A stretch of 64,000 nucleotides of DNA from Monosiga brevicollis MX1 (lineage: Eukaryota; Opisthokonta; Choanoflagellata; Craspedida; Salpingoecidae): assembly GCF_000002865.3 (NCBI RefSeq), contig NW_001865039.1, forward strand, positions 2,572,764 through 2,636,763, written 5' to 3'. The notes beneath the pieces were generated by a model. That model was not told where the DNA came from, made no database searches, and saw nothing but the letters and a program-made list of their open reading frames with translations. Shown piece after piece: positions 11,023 to 22,702 of the stretch (the stretch's first letter is position 1; every line of letters begins with the position of its first letter). The translations under genes were made by a program, and so were the position numbers.

Positions 11023-12991
11023 TCAGGAGAGGGTAGAGACAGGGCGAGAGGACACAAATTCACCATCGCCATTTTGTGAGAAGCCGTGATAACTGAAACG
11101 CCGCGAACCCACGGAAGAGCTGAGAAACTCGGCGTCCTGCTGTCGCCGTAGTTGTCCGTGTGGGACGGCGTATGTATGTGTGGCCTCACCCCGGGTACTG
11201 GCTCGCCGCCGGCGACGTACAACGGGGCTGGTTGACTCGAGCAAGGGCTGGAGCTTGGCAAAACAGTCTCGGCACACCTGAAAAGGGTTGCCAGTGGCAC
11301 AGATGGATGCATGGCCAATGAGCTTTGGTTAGGACAGCACTGACAACTCCGACAAAAGGCAATTAGCTTGACGCTTGAGCAAGGCGGCATTTTCCCGGGC
11401 TTGAACGCACCTTTTCCAATTGGATATCTTGCACATGAATGGCTCCCGATACACAGCAGCCAGCAATGACGTGGCCGCATGATCGGCAGTGATGCCGTCG
11501 CTTCAAGGTGCCAAACTGCGTCGCCTACACAAGTTGAAGCATCGCATCCATCGTGTGGGTGAAAGGCATGATCTTCATTCGGCGGAGATGTGTCCTCTCT
11601 CTGTCTCTGTCTCTGTCTTTCTGCTGTTCCTCCGTTGCCCTCTCTCTCAAATCCTTGGCCTGCACGTATGATCCATGACCGACTCAATACCTGGCAGCAT
11701 TGGCAGACATCTGCATCGCCATCCGGCACCCAGCGCTCCACAGGCATGCCTGTTGCAAAAAGGCGTCGACGCGACTCGAGTGACAGTGACAACTCGCGCA
11801 TGTCATCCGGCAAGAGGCGGCCCTCGGCGTCCCCCGTCTTGAGAAACTCTTGCAGTGATAAAACCTGTCATCAAAAAGAAGATGCGCGCCAAAACCCAAA
11901 GGGGGGAAAAGGAGAGAATTGAGTAAGGAACAACGACTGAGACCCCACACCACACCCTACAGATTTCTCGGCTGACATACATCGATCAGATCCTCGGCAT
12001 GTAACACTGCTCGGCGAACTTCGGCTGCCGCAGTCTCCAGATCGTTTTTCAGTGTACGATGGCACTCAAAAACGTCGGTCGAGCACGTTAAGACCTGCTC
12101 GCCGATTGGATGCACCTTGTAGTAGTCAATCAAATTCTATTGCCGCATGTATGCACACGGCCGGCGCACACCGGGGCGAAAACGGAGAACCGAACCCCCA
12201 ACAAGATGAGCCCTCTGCTTCTGTTTGAGACATCCCACGCCCCTTTAAAGAGTAACCGATGCTGGCAAGCATACCTTGAGCGAGGGAAAGCTGGGCATGT
12301 TGGAGTTGTGGTGGGAGAAGAGGCGAAAGGAGTTGTTGGAGCCGTCGTCACAGATCAAATAGTGGGCCACATGGTCGTGCTGGCGCACAGCAAGCACCAA
12401 CCCCATGCGCCCATCACTGCGCGCACGGAGCAAGTAGGTGCCTGGCTTATGCTGCAACAGCACGTTGCTGGCCACGCGACGCGGTATAACGCCGGACACT
12501 GCAACTTGCGTGCTGTAGAGGCTGCCGGAATCGGAATGATTGCTTATGCTAATGTCAACACTGGGGTCTGTGGTAGAGAGTGTGGCCGAGGGTGGCTGTT
12601 CAGCGATACGCCGCAAACGAGCCATGAGCGACCCTTCTGCAGGCGGCGCGAGGTGCTGGCTCGTGCTGGAATTTGCTGCGCCGTTTCTAAATGGGACGCT
12701 CATTTGATTGGGCTCGTCAAGGACAGCACCATGGCGCGGCGTATGGTCCTGCTCCTCGTCGCCGCTCTCGGTATCGGCCTCAGACCAGGCATCCAGGTCC
12801 TCGGGTGGGAGGGGATAAAATTGCTGCTGCATTTGTGAAAGCCGCAGGCTCTCATCCATGTCCACATAGGAACCTCGCGACTCGATAGTGCCCGCGTCTG
12901 AGGGGGTAAAGTATTGCAAGGAGGATCCACATTGATTGCAAAAGGCGGCGTCAAAGTCGCACGTAAAGCCGCATGACCCGCAGGCCGGCAT
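11023..12991 (-). CDS. Zinc ribbon-SH2-FYVE protein
   Basis: Five exons join in phase: 12991-12275, 12136-11981, 11864-11691, 11524-11411 and 11277-11023, giving 471 residues. The N-terminal 25 residues form a C-x2-C...C-x2-C zinc ribbon (CGSCGFTCDFDAAFCNQCG). A Ser/Asp-rich linker follows. The SH2 domain spans about 170-255, with the phosphotyrosine-binding Arg in GTYLLRARSDG, the domain's His-containing strand (DHVAHYLICDD) and the end FPSLKNLIDYYKVHP. The FYVE domain (about 330-396) has all landmarks: WVPD, CQCC, RRHHCRSCG, a third Cys pair, and VCRDC. The FYVE basic patch predicts binding of phosphatidylinositol 3-phosphate on endosomes, and the SH2 domain predicts recruitment to tyrosine-phosphorylated proteins. 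No kinase domain is present, so it is an adaptor. I know no animal protein with this order. The neighbours give no functional hint. Confidence 0.88.
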
Positions 12992-13408
12992 GATGAAGGT
13001 GAGGGGAACAAGGCGTGTTGCGAACAAAAGAGCCAGTCGCGCACGACGCGCCTCTCTGGTCGCGCTGACCAACGCTCGCCCTGCTCCTCTGGTGAGAGCG
13101 CACGCAGAGCAGAGCTTCACTGCGCAAGCGACGGGACCAGGCTCAAGCTAGCATTCCTTGGCCACACCCAAGCCACAAGCTGCACTGCTAACCCCGGAGC
13201 ACATGCCAGGCACAAGATGCCTTGACGTTTCCAAGCTGCCGTGGTCACCACCCCTCCCTCGCTGTCACGCGCCCGTCAAGCTCAAAACGGAAAACAGAGA
13301 AACAGAGAGAGACAGACAGAGAGAAGAAGGATTGGGGGGAGGAAGAAAGGGAAGCTTAGGAACACTTGAGAAGCTGGTCAAAACACCTTGTTTTTGTTAT
13401 GCTCTTTG

Positions 13409-13494
<86 letters not shown>

Positions 13495-14227
13495 GACAAG
13501 TTGATGATGCGTTTGACGCAACGACAACAACGTTCAAGACAACCGCAACAATTGCTTAGACGTTTTAGCTTGTTCGCTGACGAATGTGTTGAGTAAAGTG
13601 ATGAAAAAATCTACCAGCGCAACGAAAAGTGCTCTAGCAACCTGGCGCATATGCCGACATCAGCAAGTCCCGAGGAGGTACACAAACGGCAGGCTATATG
13701 GCGAGACGGTGCGCCCCCTCAAGGTTGTCGACCAACTTGATGGCACCACCCTTCCTCTACCCCACCCTCCATGCAGCTCTTTTGGGCAATTAGGCTGTCG
13801 AGACTTGTGGACCCAACAACCTCGCCAAGGCCCCACAATTTTTGCTTGGCAGGCGCCAAGCGTCCCACCCACGCAGCACGCTAGCTCACCCTTAGCGACA
13901 AACACCTCGCCGTCACAGCCAGATAACTCCTTTTATTTGCACTCCCAGCTCCGAGGAGAGTGCGGCATGAAACTTACCGTGCTTTGTTTGCGCTCTGTCC
14001 ACAATTGGCGACTCCCCATTGAAAACACAGTGTGCAACCAAAATGATCGATTTTGCGAGTATCCCAACGTCCAAGCGAGCCAACACCCAAGTACTCTATC
14101 AGAGCCAACAAGTTTTCGAACAATCCACGCACACACCCAGGCCCAAGCTAGATCGCATCAAGAACAGCGCATGTCTCTTGGGCCGTGCGCGCGACATGAG
14201 TGGACTGGCGGATGCGGTCCCAAGTTC
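12992..14227. other. Intergenic region upstream of SH2-FYVE
   Basis: Lies between the start of the SH2-FYVE gene and the stop of testin, both on the minus strand. Contains a CT microsatellite (13408-13491). The + strand open frame 13586-14410 shows no domain and overlaps the last testin exon, so it is not supported. Confidence 0.6.
13408..13491. repeat. (CT)n microsatellite
   Basis: Nearly uninterrupted CT dinucleotides with one TCC break near the left end. Polypurine-polypyrimidine tract upstream of the SH2-FYVE gene. Confidence 0.97.
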
Positions 14228-17200
14228 CTACTTGCGCAGAATCTTTTTGTAGCACTTTTTGCAAAAAATGCTGTCACCCTTTGGAGCACACGGCTTGCCC
14301 TGCAATTGGCAGCCGCACCGCGTGCACTGGAAGCAGGCTGGGTGCCAGTGCTTGTCGCCCACCGAAATCTACGCCGTACACACAAACACACACAAACACA
14401 CATGGTGTAAGCTGTCGCTGGTTTCCATTCATGTGATTCACACAGCCTGTCAACTCCACCCGATGCACTGACTCGGCCGCCAGAGTCCCGTGATGGGTTG
14501 ATGGCCCGCTTGCAGTGCGAGCATTTATCGGCAATATGCTGCTCGTAGCAGGTGATGCACAGCGGTCTGTGCGCGGCAACAAGCAAAGATGCAATAAAAA
14601 GATCAGGCTGGCTTGGCGCGACTCGCGTGGGTGATGCAGGGGCAGCCTCGCCGCTAAGAGCACTGACTTTTGTTCGCGAGGCACGTAGGTTTCCTGCACC
14701 ACTAAATTGGCATCGCAGATGTAGCAGCTGAAGTGGCGAAAGTGCCAAGCCCGACCCAGCTCGTTCACATGCTGACCCTGATGAATCGTCTCATCGCACG
14801 CCGCGCACCTAGCAAGGGCAGCGTGACGACCGAGAACAACCATATTGAGGTGACAAAGTGTGTTCGTCTGCAGCAGCAACACAAACGCGGCTTGGACCTG
14901 CAACGGAGCGGCCACGTACCGTGGGCGGCGATTATCCGACCAGCAACGTCCGCAAAAGAGCCGCTTCTCAGCGCCTTGCTTTCCGCGCTCCTCCTACATA
15001 CCAAGCCCCCAGCAGCACCCTTGGTAAGAGTGGTATCAAGCAAGCAAGCAAGCGCGTGCTGCCTGTGAAGGCAAGCCGCCTCCCGCTGACGCCACACGCA
15101 GCACACGCAGCACGCACCCATCCGAAATCAACAAAACAACGCAAATCAACGGCCAGCTCGCCGCACTGTGAGCACAGGAGACAGGCTGGATGGAAGTAGG
15201 AGCGCTCGTCATCCTCGAATCGGTCGATCTTGACCACGGGCTCTCCAACGTTCAGGCCCACCAGACACTGGCGGCACGACACTATGACCACAAGTTCAAG
15301 GCGCTTCGTCAAAATTTGAATCTCTGGAACAGGAGGGGGGTAACGCGAGGGGCAAAAGCAGAAGGGCACGGCAAACGGTAAAGCAGACGTACAGCCGGAA
15401 GCTATGGCCTTGCGCTTGAGCAGTTCCATGGGCGGGGGTGTTGCAACCTGCTTGACCTTCTCCTTGCGCTTTCTACTCAAAAGATGAAAGATGAGCGTCT
15501 TACACCTGCCATCTTTCGCGTTGCTACATGGCAGCCTTGGTGCCACGGTGACATGGTTGAGTGTGACCCCCGTACTTGCGCATGTTTTTGATATCGGCCA
15601 TCTCGGGCAGGCCCAGGGCCGCAACAGCACTTCCCACCGAGTCACGGTGGCCCACATCTGGGTCCGTCGAGGAGCTCTCGCCCAGCGCGTCAGCGGGCAG
15701 ATATTTGGAGCAATATGGCCAGTGCGTGCCGTCCTCCTGCGAGCACCAACGTGGCAGGTGCGGGGCAATGAGATTCTCGACCAAGTGACCTCAAGTGGCA
15801 AAAGGTGTTGCACTGCGACAAGGCCATGTGAAAGCTCAGAGTGGGCAGCAAGAATGCTGGCACGCGGTTTGGTGGGAATTACCTTCAGAAAACATTCACT
15901 GCAGTCTGGCGGTCGCCTGTGGCCCAAATCCAGAGTCGGTGAGCCGGACTGGAGTCCGAGAGTACCAAATCGCAAGGGGATGGGGATCAGGATGCGTACG
16001 TGAGATCAGGGCAGGGCATCACGTCGCCCACATCAAAGGCCTCCTTGAGACGGATTTTATCAAACTTGCGAAACTCTGCCCAAGGCCAAAGTCAGTCATG
16101 CATGAGGCTAATGCATCAGCATCAAAGAGTGTTTGTGTGGAGCTCTAGATTGAGCAAGTCAGCAGCTCACGTGTCATCTCCTTGTCGGTGAGCTGGTCGC
16201 ACTGGTGCCAATCGGTGTCGTAAGCCGGGTTTTGCACCAACAACTATTGAAAATACAGATAACATGCCAAGGCCCTCAATGAGATTTCATCAGTCATAAA
16301 CAGCCAAGGTCACAGCAACTTGCAAGGGACCCCACCTGTCGTCGACGCCAAATCTCCCCCGGTGTGCCCAAGGCTGGGACGCATTCTGTGGGCAGGGCCC
16401 GAAAGTAGGCCTCGATGAGGCTGATCTCAAGACCCATGGGCACCCATGCGTATCTAAGGATAGCATGGGGTTGCCAAGAGCCAGAGGGTACATGTGGGTT
16501 TTGATGGCGTGAGATTTCAAACAAACGACGAGCTCGCCACCAGCAGCACACTCGGCACAAACTTTTGCTTGAGCTTATCGCTGCCATGGGCCGAGCCCGT
16601 CGCCACCATCTTGGTGAGGTCAACGGCCCGAGTGTTATCAATGTGCAAGTGCCTGATATGATGTTCGACAAGAGCAGGAGGCGATGTAGAACGTCCGTCA
16701 GTCCTGGGCAGTGGCACCTCAACCTGAAAAGTGGGCAAAGCAGGCACAATTACGATGGTATTCACGTACTCGGCGCGCGCACAGCGGCACCACTTGCAAA
16801 CTTTGCGCCAGTAGTGAGGATCGAATCCAGGACAGGTCGCACAACTACGGTTTGCGCGCAAAAGAACACATGGGCGCATGGTCACTCCATAAGCGAAGCG
16901 TTGCGCATCTGATGTTGGATGTGTCCCTCCTTTGGTGATGGACACGGCGCAAAGTGCAGATACAGCCGAGGAAGATGGGGAGCAATAATGGAGCAAGGCG
17001 ACGCAGGCTGCATACCGTGAGCACTTTTGACCACGGTCCGGGTCATCCAGCGTACGTCCTTGAATGAAAGCCTTGCGCATGTCCGAGTCATGCACGACGA
17101 CGTCCGTGCTGTTTGAATGGCGTCCAACCAAACGTTAGTCAGGAAGTGAAGGAAGATCAAACGCTTGTCCAAAGGTGCATCACTCACAATGCTGCTTGTG

Positions 17201-18189
17201 CAGCTGCAGGCGTGTACTGCGAGCCCTGTTCGGCATATCTACCAGAGCGTTTGAGATGGGCGTGAGAATGCACGGCCACGAGGCAGAAACTTGAGGTAGC
17301 AGCAGCAAGCGGGACCACCACGAGGCACACGTCAGTTCAAGGAGGAACTCAGCCAGTCGTACCCTTGCTCGCCGCGCATGGGCACTTGGTCGTAAATACC
17401 CTCCTCGCTATACTTCATCGACGAAGGCATGGCGAGCGCATTGGCCCCGTCTTCATCCTACTCACAAAGAACAGGTGAGTCGTTTCGAGTCGGCCGTTGA
17501 GCAGACACCTCAACCTCAGAGGCAAACGTGTTTGCACAAGGCGTGCAAACCCAGGGCGCAATACATACACTATCTGCGGTTTCAGTCGTGCCTCCGGCAC
17601 GACCGCCCTGCGCAGGTAAATAATCGTAGACGCCCTCTTTGGAGTACGACATGCTGGACGGCATTTCCAAGCCCTCGATGCCCTTGTATTCATCGGGCAG
17701 CGCTGGTGCCGGGGGCATGGGGGTAGAACCAACATCTGCCATGCGCAGAGGTGAGGTTGGATGAGGAGGAAGGTGCAAACCAGACCTTGACGCCCTAGGG
17801 AGTTGGACAGAGGTCATCCAAGAAACCCAAGGTAGGCTGGGGGGGCGTGGTCCACGCACCCGGATCGTCCTCATCGATTGAGAGCTGGCGGGCCAAGTCC
17901 TTGTCTAGGTGTCGCGCCATATCAGAGTAGATGGGAAAGCCCGACGCGTGAAAGCCCACCGACTGTTGGCCCGAGTGCACGAGGCCGCCGGTGAAGCTAT
18001 CGCGGCGTCGAGGCCGCCGCTCCCCGCGGCCCGAGCGGCGAAGCTGCACCACCTCCTCCTAAACATGGAAATAGCTCGTTGTGAGAGGCGTGCTCGAGCT
18101 CAGAAGGCAATGAGTCAGCAGAAACGGTGATGACTGGAGAGGTGCCCGCCCAAAGTGGTCGGTTATGCAGTTCCACCCACCTCGGCCAT
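14228..18189 (-). CDS. TES: Testin-type PET-LIM protein with long N-terminal extension
   Basis: Testin family: actin-associated scaffold. Resolved exons: 18189-18181 (MAE only), 18058-17827, 17735-17569, 17457-17363, 17238-17188, 17108-17016, then an exon from 16843. These join in phase into the testin Cys-rich start (CATCPGFDPHYWRKVCKWCRC). The PET domain lies near 16465-16000 (YAWVPMGLEISLIEAYFRAL, PGEIWRRRQLLVQNP, KFDKIRLKEAFDVGDV). LIM1 (15290-14930) reads CRQCLVGLNVGEPVV...YFHPACLLCSQCGELAVDL and LFCGRCW. LIM2 (14860-14690) contains CAACDETIHQGQHV and WHFRHFSCYICDANL. LIM3 (14570-14228) contains ADKCSHCKRAINP, KHWHPACFQCTRCG and CKKCYKKILRK before the stop. The roughly 180-residue extension before the Cys-rich part is absent from human testin and carries two related motifs, PSSMSYSKEGVYDYLP and PSSMKYSEEGIYDQVP. 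A separate upstream gene is possible but phases argue for one gene. Confidence 0.82.
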
Positions 18190-18695
18190 GCTGTCGGTTG
18201 AGGATCAAGTGGTTCAATCCAGCAGCCAGGCAAATCCTAATCAAGGGAACAAAAAGTTGCCCAATACGCAAATCGACCTCAACACTCTTGCAAGGGCAGC
18301 AAGATGCCGGACCCTAACCCAGCACGTCGCACCAGACTGCAAACGAGCGAACCGCATCGAGCGATGAGCGAGCTGGTGGGCGGGTGCAGAGCAAACTGAA
18401 CCCAGCGCGCTCTCTCGCTGCAGCACGACAACATCTTGTTTTATCAACTTGATACTAACAGGATGTTAGGTAGGAGGGGTCTTGGGAAGTTTGCTTAACT
18501 TTAATTTCTTGTGTTGCTTGCCTGCTTCCAGACATTCAAGAAAAAAAAAACTTGATAAGCCGCTGAACTGCGCGATTTCCCGCGAACGCGAACGCGGCCT
18601 TGCTGGGATCGTCAGAGCGCGTGTGAGCCAAGAGCCGTGACAGAGCTTTGGAACAGAAAGCAAGGAACTGCTTGTGATTTGGGGTTGCAATTTCA
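18190..18695. other. Divergent promoter region, testin / RING gene
   Basis: Separates the start of testin (-) from the start of the membrane RING gene (+). No coding signal and no long repeat seen apart from a short poly-A (18540-18550). Confidence 0.6.
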
Positions 18696-21219
18696 ATGGG
18701 CAAACACCTCTGCCGGGCCCGGCCAGGGCTGTTCGTCGGCCTCCTGCTGGCAGCCCTCGCCCTGTGCGTGCGCACCACCGAGGATGAAGCCGGCTCGAAT
18801 ACGAGACGGCTCGAGTTGGATACGCAGGTGGGCGAACAGCCTGAAGTCACGTCCTCCAAAGTCGCGGCCCCTAGTGAGCTGAGCCTGTGTGAGCAGTCTT
18901 TCTTGAGCACCTTTATTCCATGTCAGGAGGAACGCCTCAAGGTCTGTGCTGCCTGCCCTGCCCTGTCCCAACTCCCTGACCACGAAATCCTTTGCACAGT
19001 CGTGATAAGGCTTCCCATCTTGCCCAACAGAGTACTTTTCAAGGTGAAACGGCAAACGCGGACCCCAGCCATGCGCGAACCTTTGCCCTCTGTCTGGTCC
19101 ACTGCGTGAAGCAGTTTGGTGCGCTCCGTGCTCGCCGCGGGATTGTATTCGAAGCGCTTTGCCGCCAGCTCACCCTGCTGCCTTTGCGGTCCCGTATGCA
19201 GCCGCTTGTGCTGGTGGCCACAGCCTCCCTTCGCTTGATCGCATTGTTCAAGTCATCAAGATTGATGCTCAGCGCCGTGAATTGGACCCGCGGACCCTTT
19301 ATGAAATGGGCCTCTTCCAAAGCACCCCCCTCGATGTCGTGAGTCCCGCACTGCCCGGTTGCAGCCCTTCGCCCTGGCACCCCGACCCAACAGCAAGACA
19401 CCAAACGGCTGCTGCCTCAAGCATGTTTTTCCATCAGGCAGCCCCGGCGGATGTTCGGCGCATGATCCGTGCAGCTAATGACCGCAAGCTACAAACTGCG
19501 CGAGAAGCCGGGCGTGATATTCTTGTCCGCCGCGCTGATGCTGATGCCCTGGCCCTCCTAACGGCCTACCGCAAGGTATGTCAACCCTTGATCCTCCCCT
19601 TGTCTTTCCCGTGTGTCCTCATTGCGAAGCCTTCTCCTTCCTGCTTGGCCCCCATCCGTCGTCGTCCACTCTGTGCTCTGTAGGTCGTCAATCAACAACG
19701 CGTCGATGATATGCGCGCCGCCATTCAGGCTGATGGACAAGAAGCTTTGGTCGTTGACGAGGTTTTTGAAGTCGACATTTATTTTGAAATAGTCATGCCC
19801 GTGCGCTCGTGCGCCCCAGCTGAATGGCTTCGGCTTGCCTTTTGCACCGCATAGGCCATTCAACAATCCATGCGTAGCAACAGCACATGGGGCGCCTCGA
19901 ATGCTTCAGATACCACCACCAGTGTGGCCTGGTCCATGTTTTGGACGAGTGTAGTCGCGAGTCTCCTCCTTGGACTGGGTCTTCTTGTCCGTAAGCGTTG
20001 GTTGCACACAAGGGCTGGGCAAATATGGCGTGAACAGGTGGGTGTTCAAGTGTTCCTCCGTCAAGCAACAGTTTGCAAGAAGGTGCCCCCCGCAATCATT
20101 CGCCCTATCTTGCAGATCGTGCCCTGGTTATTCTCAGCCTCCCGTCAAAATACCACCAAAAATGAAGAGGATGCCTCCATCACACTTCAGGTACAAACGC
20201 ATGTCCACGCCCGTGGCGAGGGCAGCCGGCGTGCTTTGGGTGCTGTGCCCTGGGCCTAGCCTCATGAACGCCCTCGTCCGTCTCAGCCGGCTGCCCCGGT
20301 ATCCCATGAGCAAAGCGTTGCGGATAGCCGCTTGCCTTCCGTACCAGAGCTACTGCACAAGGTGCAAGATACGCAGAGTCAACTGATGATGGCACGCGAT
20401 GAGATGCAAGCCATGGACCGGGGCCGAGAGCAGCTTGAGCAGCAGTTGCGAGCACGTGAGGGGATGGTGGCGAGCTTGGAAAAGCGCTGCACCAAATTAG
20501 CCCAGCAGGCCCGAGACCGCTCGGAGACAGTGGAGCAACTTGAAGGCGTGGTTCGAGATCGAAAGCAACAGCTACACGAACGCGGTCAAGAGGTGGCGCG
20601 CTGCCAGGCCCTAGTCTCGCAGCTACGCCGTGATCTAGCCCAAAAGGATCAGCTCCTGCAAGATGCTCTGCGTGCCACGGATGAACTCCAATCACGTCTG
20701 GACGTGGGTGGGCTCGTGCATGCTTTCCCAACCACTGGTACCCTGTCCCTGGACCGACTACAAGCGCAAAGGACAGAGCTGCATGAAGCTTTGCATAAGA
20801 CAGAGGTGTGCCGTGACCAGCCACGGGCACACGACGGCAGGGGATTCCCATTTGGCGCGTGCTAATCATATTCTTGGTTCCGCAATAGGACTTGATTTTA
20901 CAGGCAAAATTGGCAGAGAAGGTCAAGCAGGTTGTGCGGCACTTTGAGGTTGGTGATGCTGCACGCATTTGCAAACCCATTCTCCTTGAGTGGTTGCGGT
21001 CTCACCCCTGCCTGGTCAACTTTGCGTCCCGCACTGGGGTAGACGGAGCGCCAGGAGGAGCAGGCGTGTCGCATCTGCTTACATCACCAGATCAACGTGG
21101 CCCTCCAGCCTTGTGGCCATCTGGCTGTTTGCCAACAGTGCGCCGAGTTGTTGCCCGACGCGCTCTGCCCCATGTGCCGCGCCGTTGTGGAGTCGACCGT
21201 GGATGTGTACTACGCATAG
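18696..21219 (+). CDS. Membrane-anchored coiled-coil RING E3 ligase, unassigned family
   Basis: Exons: 18696-18941, 19031-19188, 19224-19338, 19438-19575, 19684-19761, 19855-20037, 20116-20190, 20287-20805, one from 20890, and a last one ending at 21219. The intron 19189-19223 would be only 35 bases, so that junction is doubtful. The protein starts with a signal peptide (GLFVGLLLAALALCVR), then a Cys-containing lumenal part of about 240 residues with NST and NAS glycosylation sites. A transmembrane helix (FWTSVVASLLLGLGLLVRKR, about 268-290) is followed by a long coiled coil (from 20330) and a C-terminal RING (CRICLHHQ...CGHLAVCQQC...CPMCR). The topology suggests a type I membrane protein with cytosolic ligase domain, probably acting at ER, Golgi or plasma membrane. 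The RING resembles the MUL1/IAP C3HC4 type, with Cys-Gly-His in the middle. The lumenal part matches nothing I know. Confidence 0.75.
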
Positions 21220-21559
21220 TCATGCGTTTGGTATCGGCTCACTCCCCGCAAGTCACACGCAATCGTGAGAATTGCCGTGACGAGGACCGACCAGTTTCGT
21301 AAAAGATCAAGCTTAACAATTCATTTCTGGCGAAGACAAGAGCGCGGACTCAAAGAGACTGTGGCACATACATATTGAACAAACCACGTGCACACAGGCA
21401 GCGACAAACCGGCTGCCGAACAGAAGTTGGACAAGACACAGCATAGGATGTGCAAGATCTGGAAGGCATGCACAAGACTGACTACACTCAATGATCACCC
21501 TGGCGTTCAGAAGCAGTAAACATGGTTGTGGACGTCTGCACAAGTCAGCAGGCCAACAC
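21220..21559. other. Convergent intergenic region, RING gene / SMIM14
   Basis: The 3' ends of the RING gene (+) and SMIM14 (-) face each other here. No coding signal or repeat seen. Confidence 0.6.
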
Positions 21560-22259
21560 TCAGTGTGCCGACGCCGATGGGTCTGAGTCATGATCATGGT
21601 CACGGCCGCCACCTGGACCCTGGGATGCCGGTTTCTCTGGGGCTGAGGTGCGCAGGCTTTGTGGTCTGCAGCAGCCACAACGGAACAAGACAGCAATGAG
21701 TTTGGAAAAAAATATTATCATGTTCAACAAGAGGTTCGCAAAATGGGGTGGAAATGAAGAGCTGTGAGCAGAGCAAGGTATGTAGCTCGGCTGCACAACA
21801 GACCGGGCAAGAAAGAGCAAGGCGGCCAGAAATAGCCAAACCATGAGCATGGTGGTCATTGAGAATCCGGAGCCCTGCGCAGCCTCGGGGGCGGTATTGT
21901 CGAAGCAGTGCGACTCTGTGCATGCATCCTGGGCATGCCGTAGCTACAAGACATGCCGGTCACACACCACCACCAGATCGCCATTATGCCATTATGCCAA
22001 ACCCCGATTGGGTTTCAGCCGATGCAACAACAACATAGGGAAAAGTGAGGCTACACGTCCTCGGAGGAGCTACGAAACGCCGTATTTGAACACAAGGTAG
22101 AACCGCCTGGCGGCATCTGCCAGTGAAAGGCCCTTGACCCGCCTGCTTGATCCCAAAAGAACCAGTAGCATCATCACTTACCATTTCAAGCAGCCTGCTC
22201 GCCATATTGCTGGGTGCGCTGGCGCAAGCGCACGGATCAAACCCGGGCATGTCACCCAT
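21560..22259 (-). CDS. SMIM14: SMIM14-type small integral membrane protein
   Basis: Exons 22259-22182, 21943-21804 and 21665-21560 join in phase to 107 residues. The product begins MGDMPGFDPCACASAPSN, then LLEMLRHAQDACTESHC, one transmembrane helix (MTTMLMVWLFLAALLFLAR) and a short Pro/His/Asp tail. Human SMIM14, an ER membrane protein of about 99 residues and unknown biochemical role, has the same plan: FDPCEC near the start, an LLRQSQ..C helix with two Cys, a helix with the same spacing, and the LRP/ARP turn right after it. The conserved Cys pairs and near-equal length make the assignment firm. The function is not known in any organism, as far as I know. Confidence 0.88.
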
Positions 22260-22635
22260 GATGTCTGGTCGTGTTTTTTTTTTTTTTGTAACGCGCGGCC
22301 GTCAAAGGACAACACGAATCAGCCGGCTCACGGCGCCTAACGCCTCCAAAACTCTTGCACCATCGGCCCTCCAAGCCTGATCAGCAAGCGGGCGCAAACC
22401 ACCCAGCTACAACGCTCTGTCGACGCTGTACACTCAAGCCCTGATCGTTGACCCGCTGCCGTTCGTCAAAGCCGCCAGCAGCAAGAACGCAAGAATAAAC
22501 AAAAATAAGCCAAATCGACCAGATACAACATAAACCCCATCATCTCTTATGCTGTAATAGTGATAACCTCGACGGTTTGCTTCAACATCCTCGTTTTTAG
22601 CTGCAAAAAGTCTATCAACACACAATACTTAACAA

Positions 22636-22702
<67 letters not shown>

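Noticed and set aside
10617-11813. 398-codon open frame on the minus strand
   Set aside because: It runs through exons and introns of the SH2-FYVE gene in the wrong frame for the FYVE exons. The spliced model preserves every FYVE landmark.
13586-14410. 274-codon open frame on +
   Set aside because: Overlaps the last testin LIM exon antisense and shows no protein family.
17188-18189. Testin extension treated as a separate upstream gene
   Set aside because: All six small exons join in phase into the testin Cys-rich segment without an intervening stop. Not fully excluded.
22638-22699. Regular repeats considered as a CRISPR array (also 10448-10524, 33169-33195 and 49373-49394)
   Set aside because: Pure dinucleotide microsatellites without spacers, in a eukaryotic genome.
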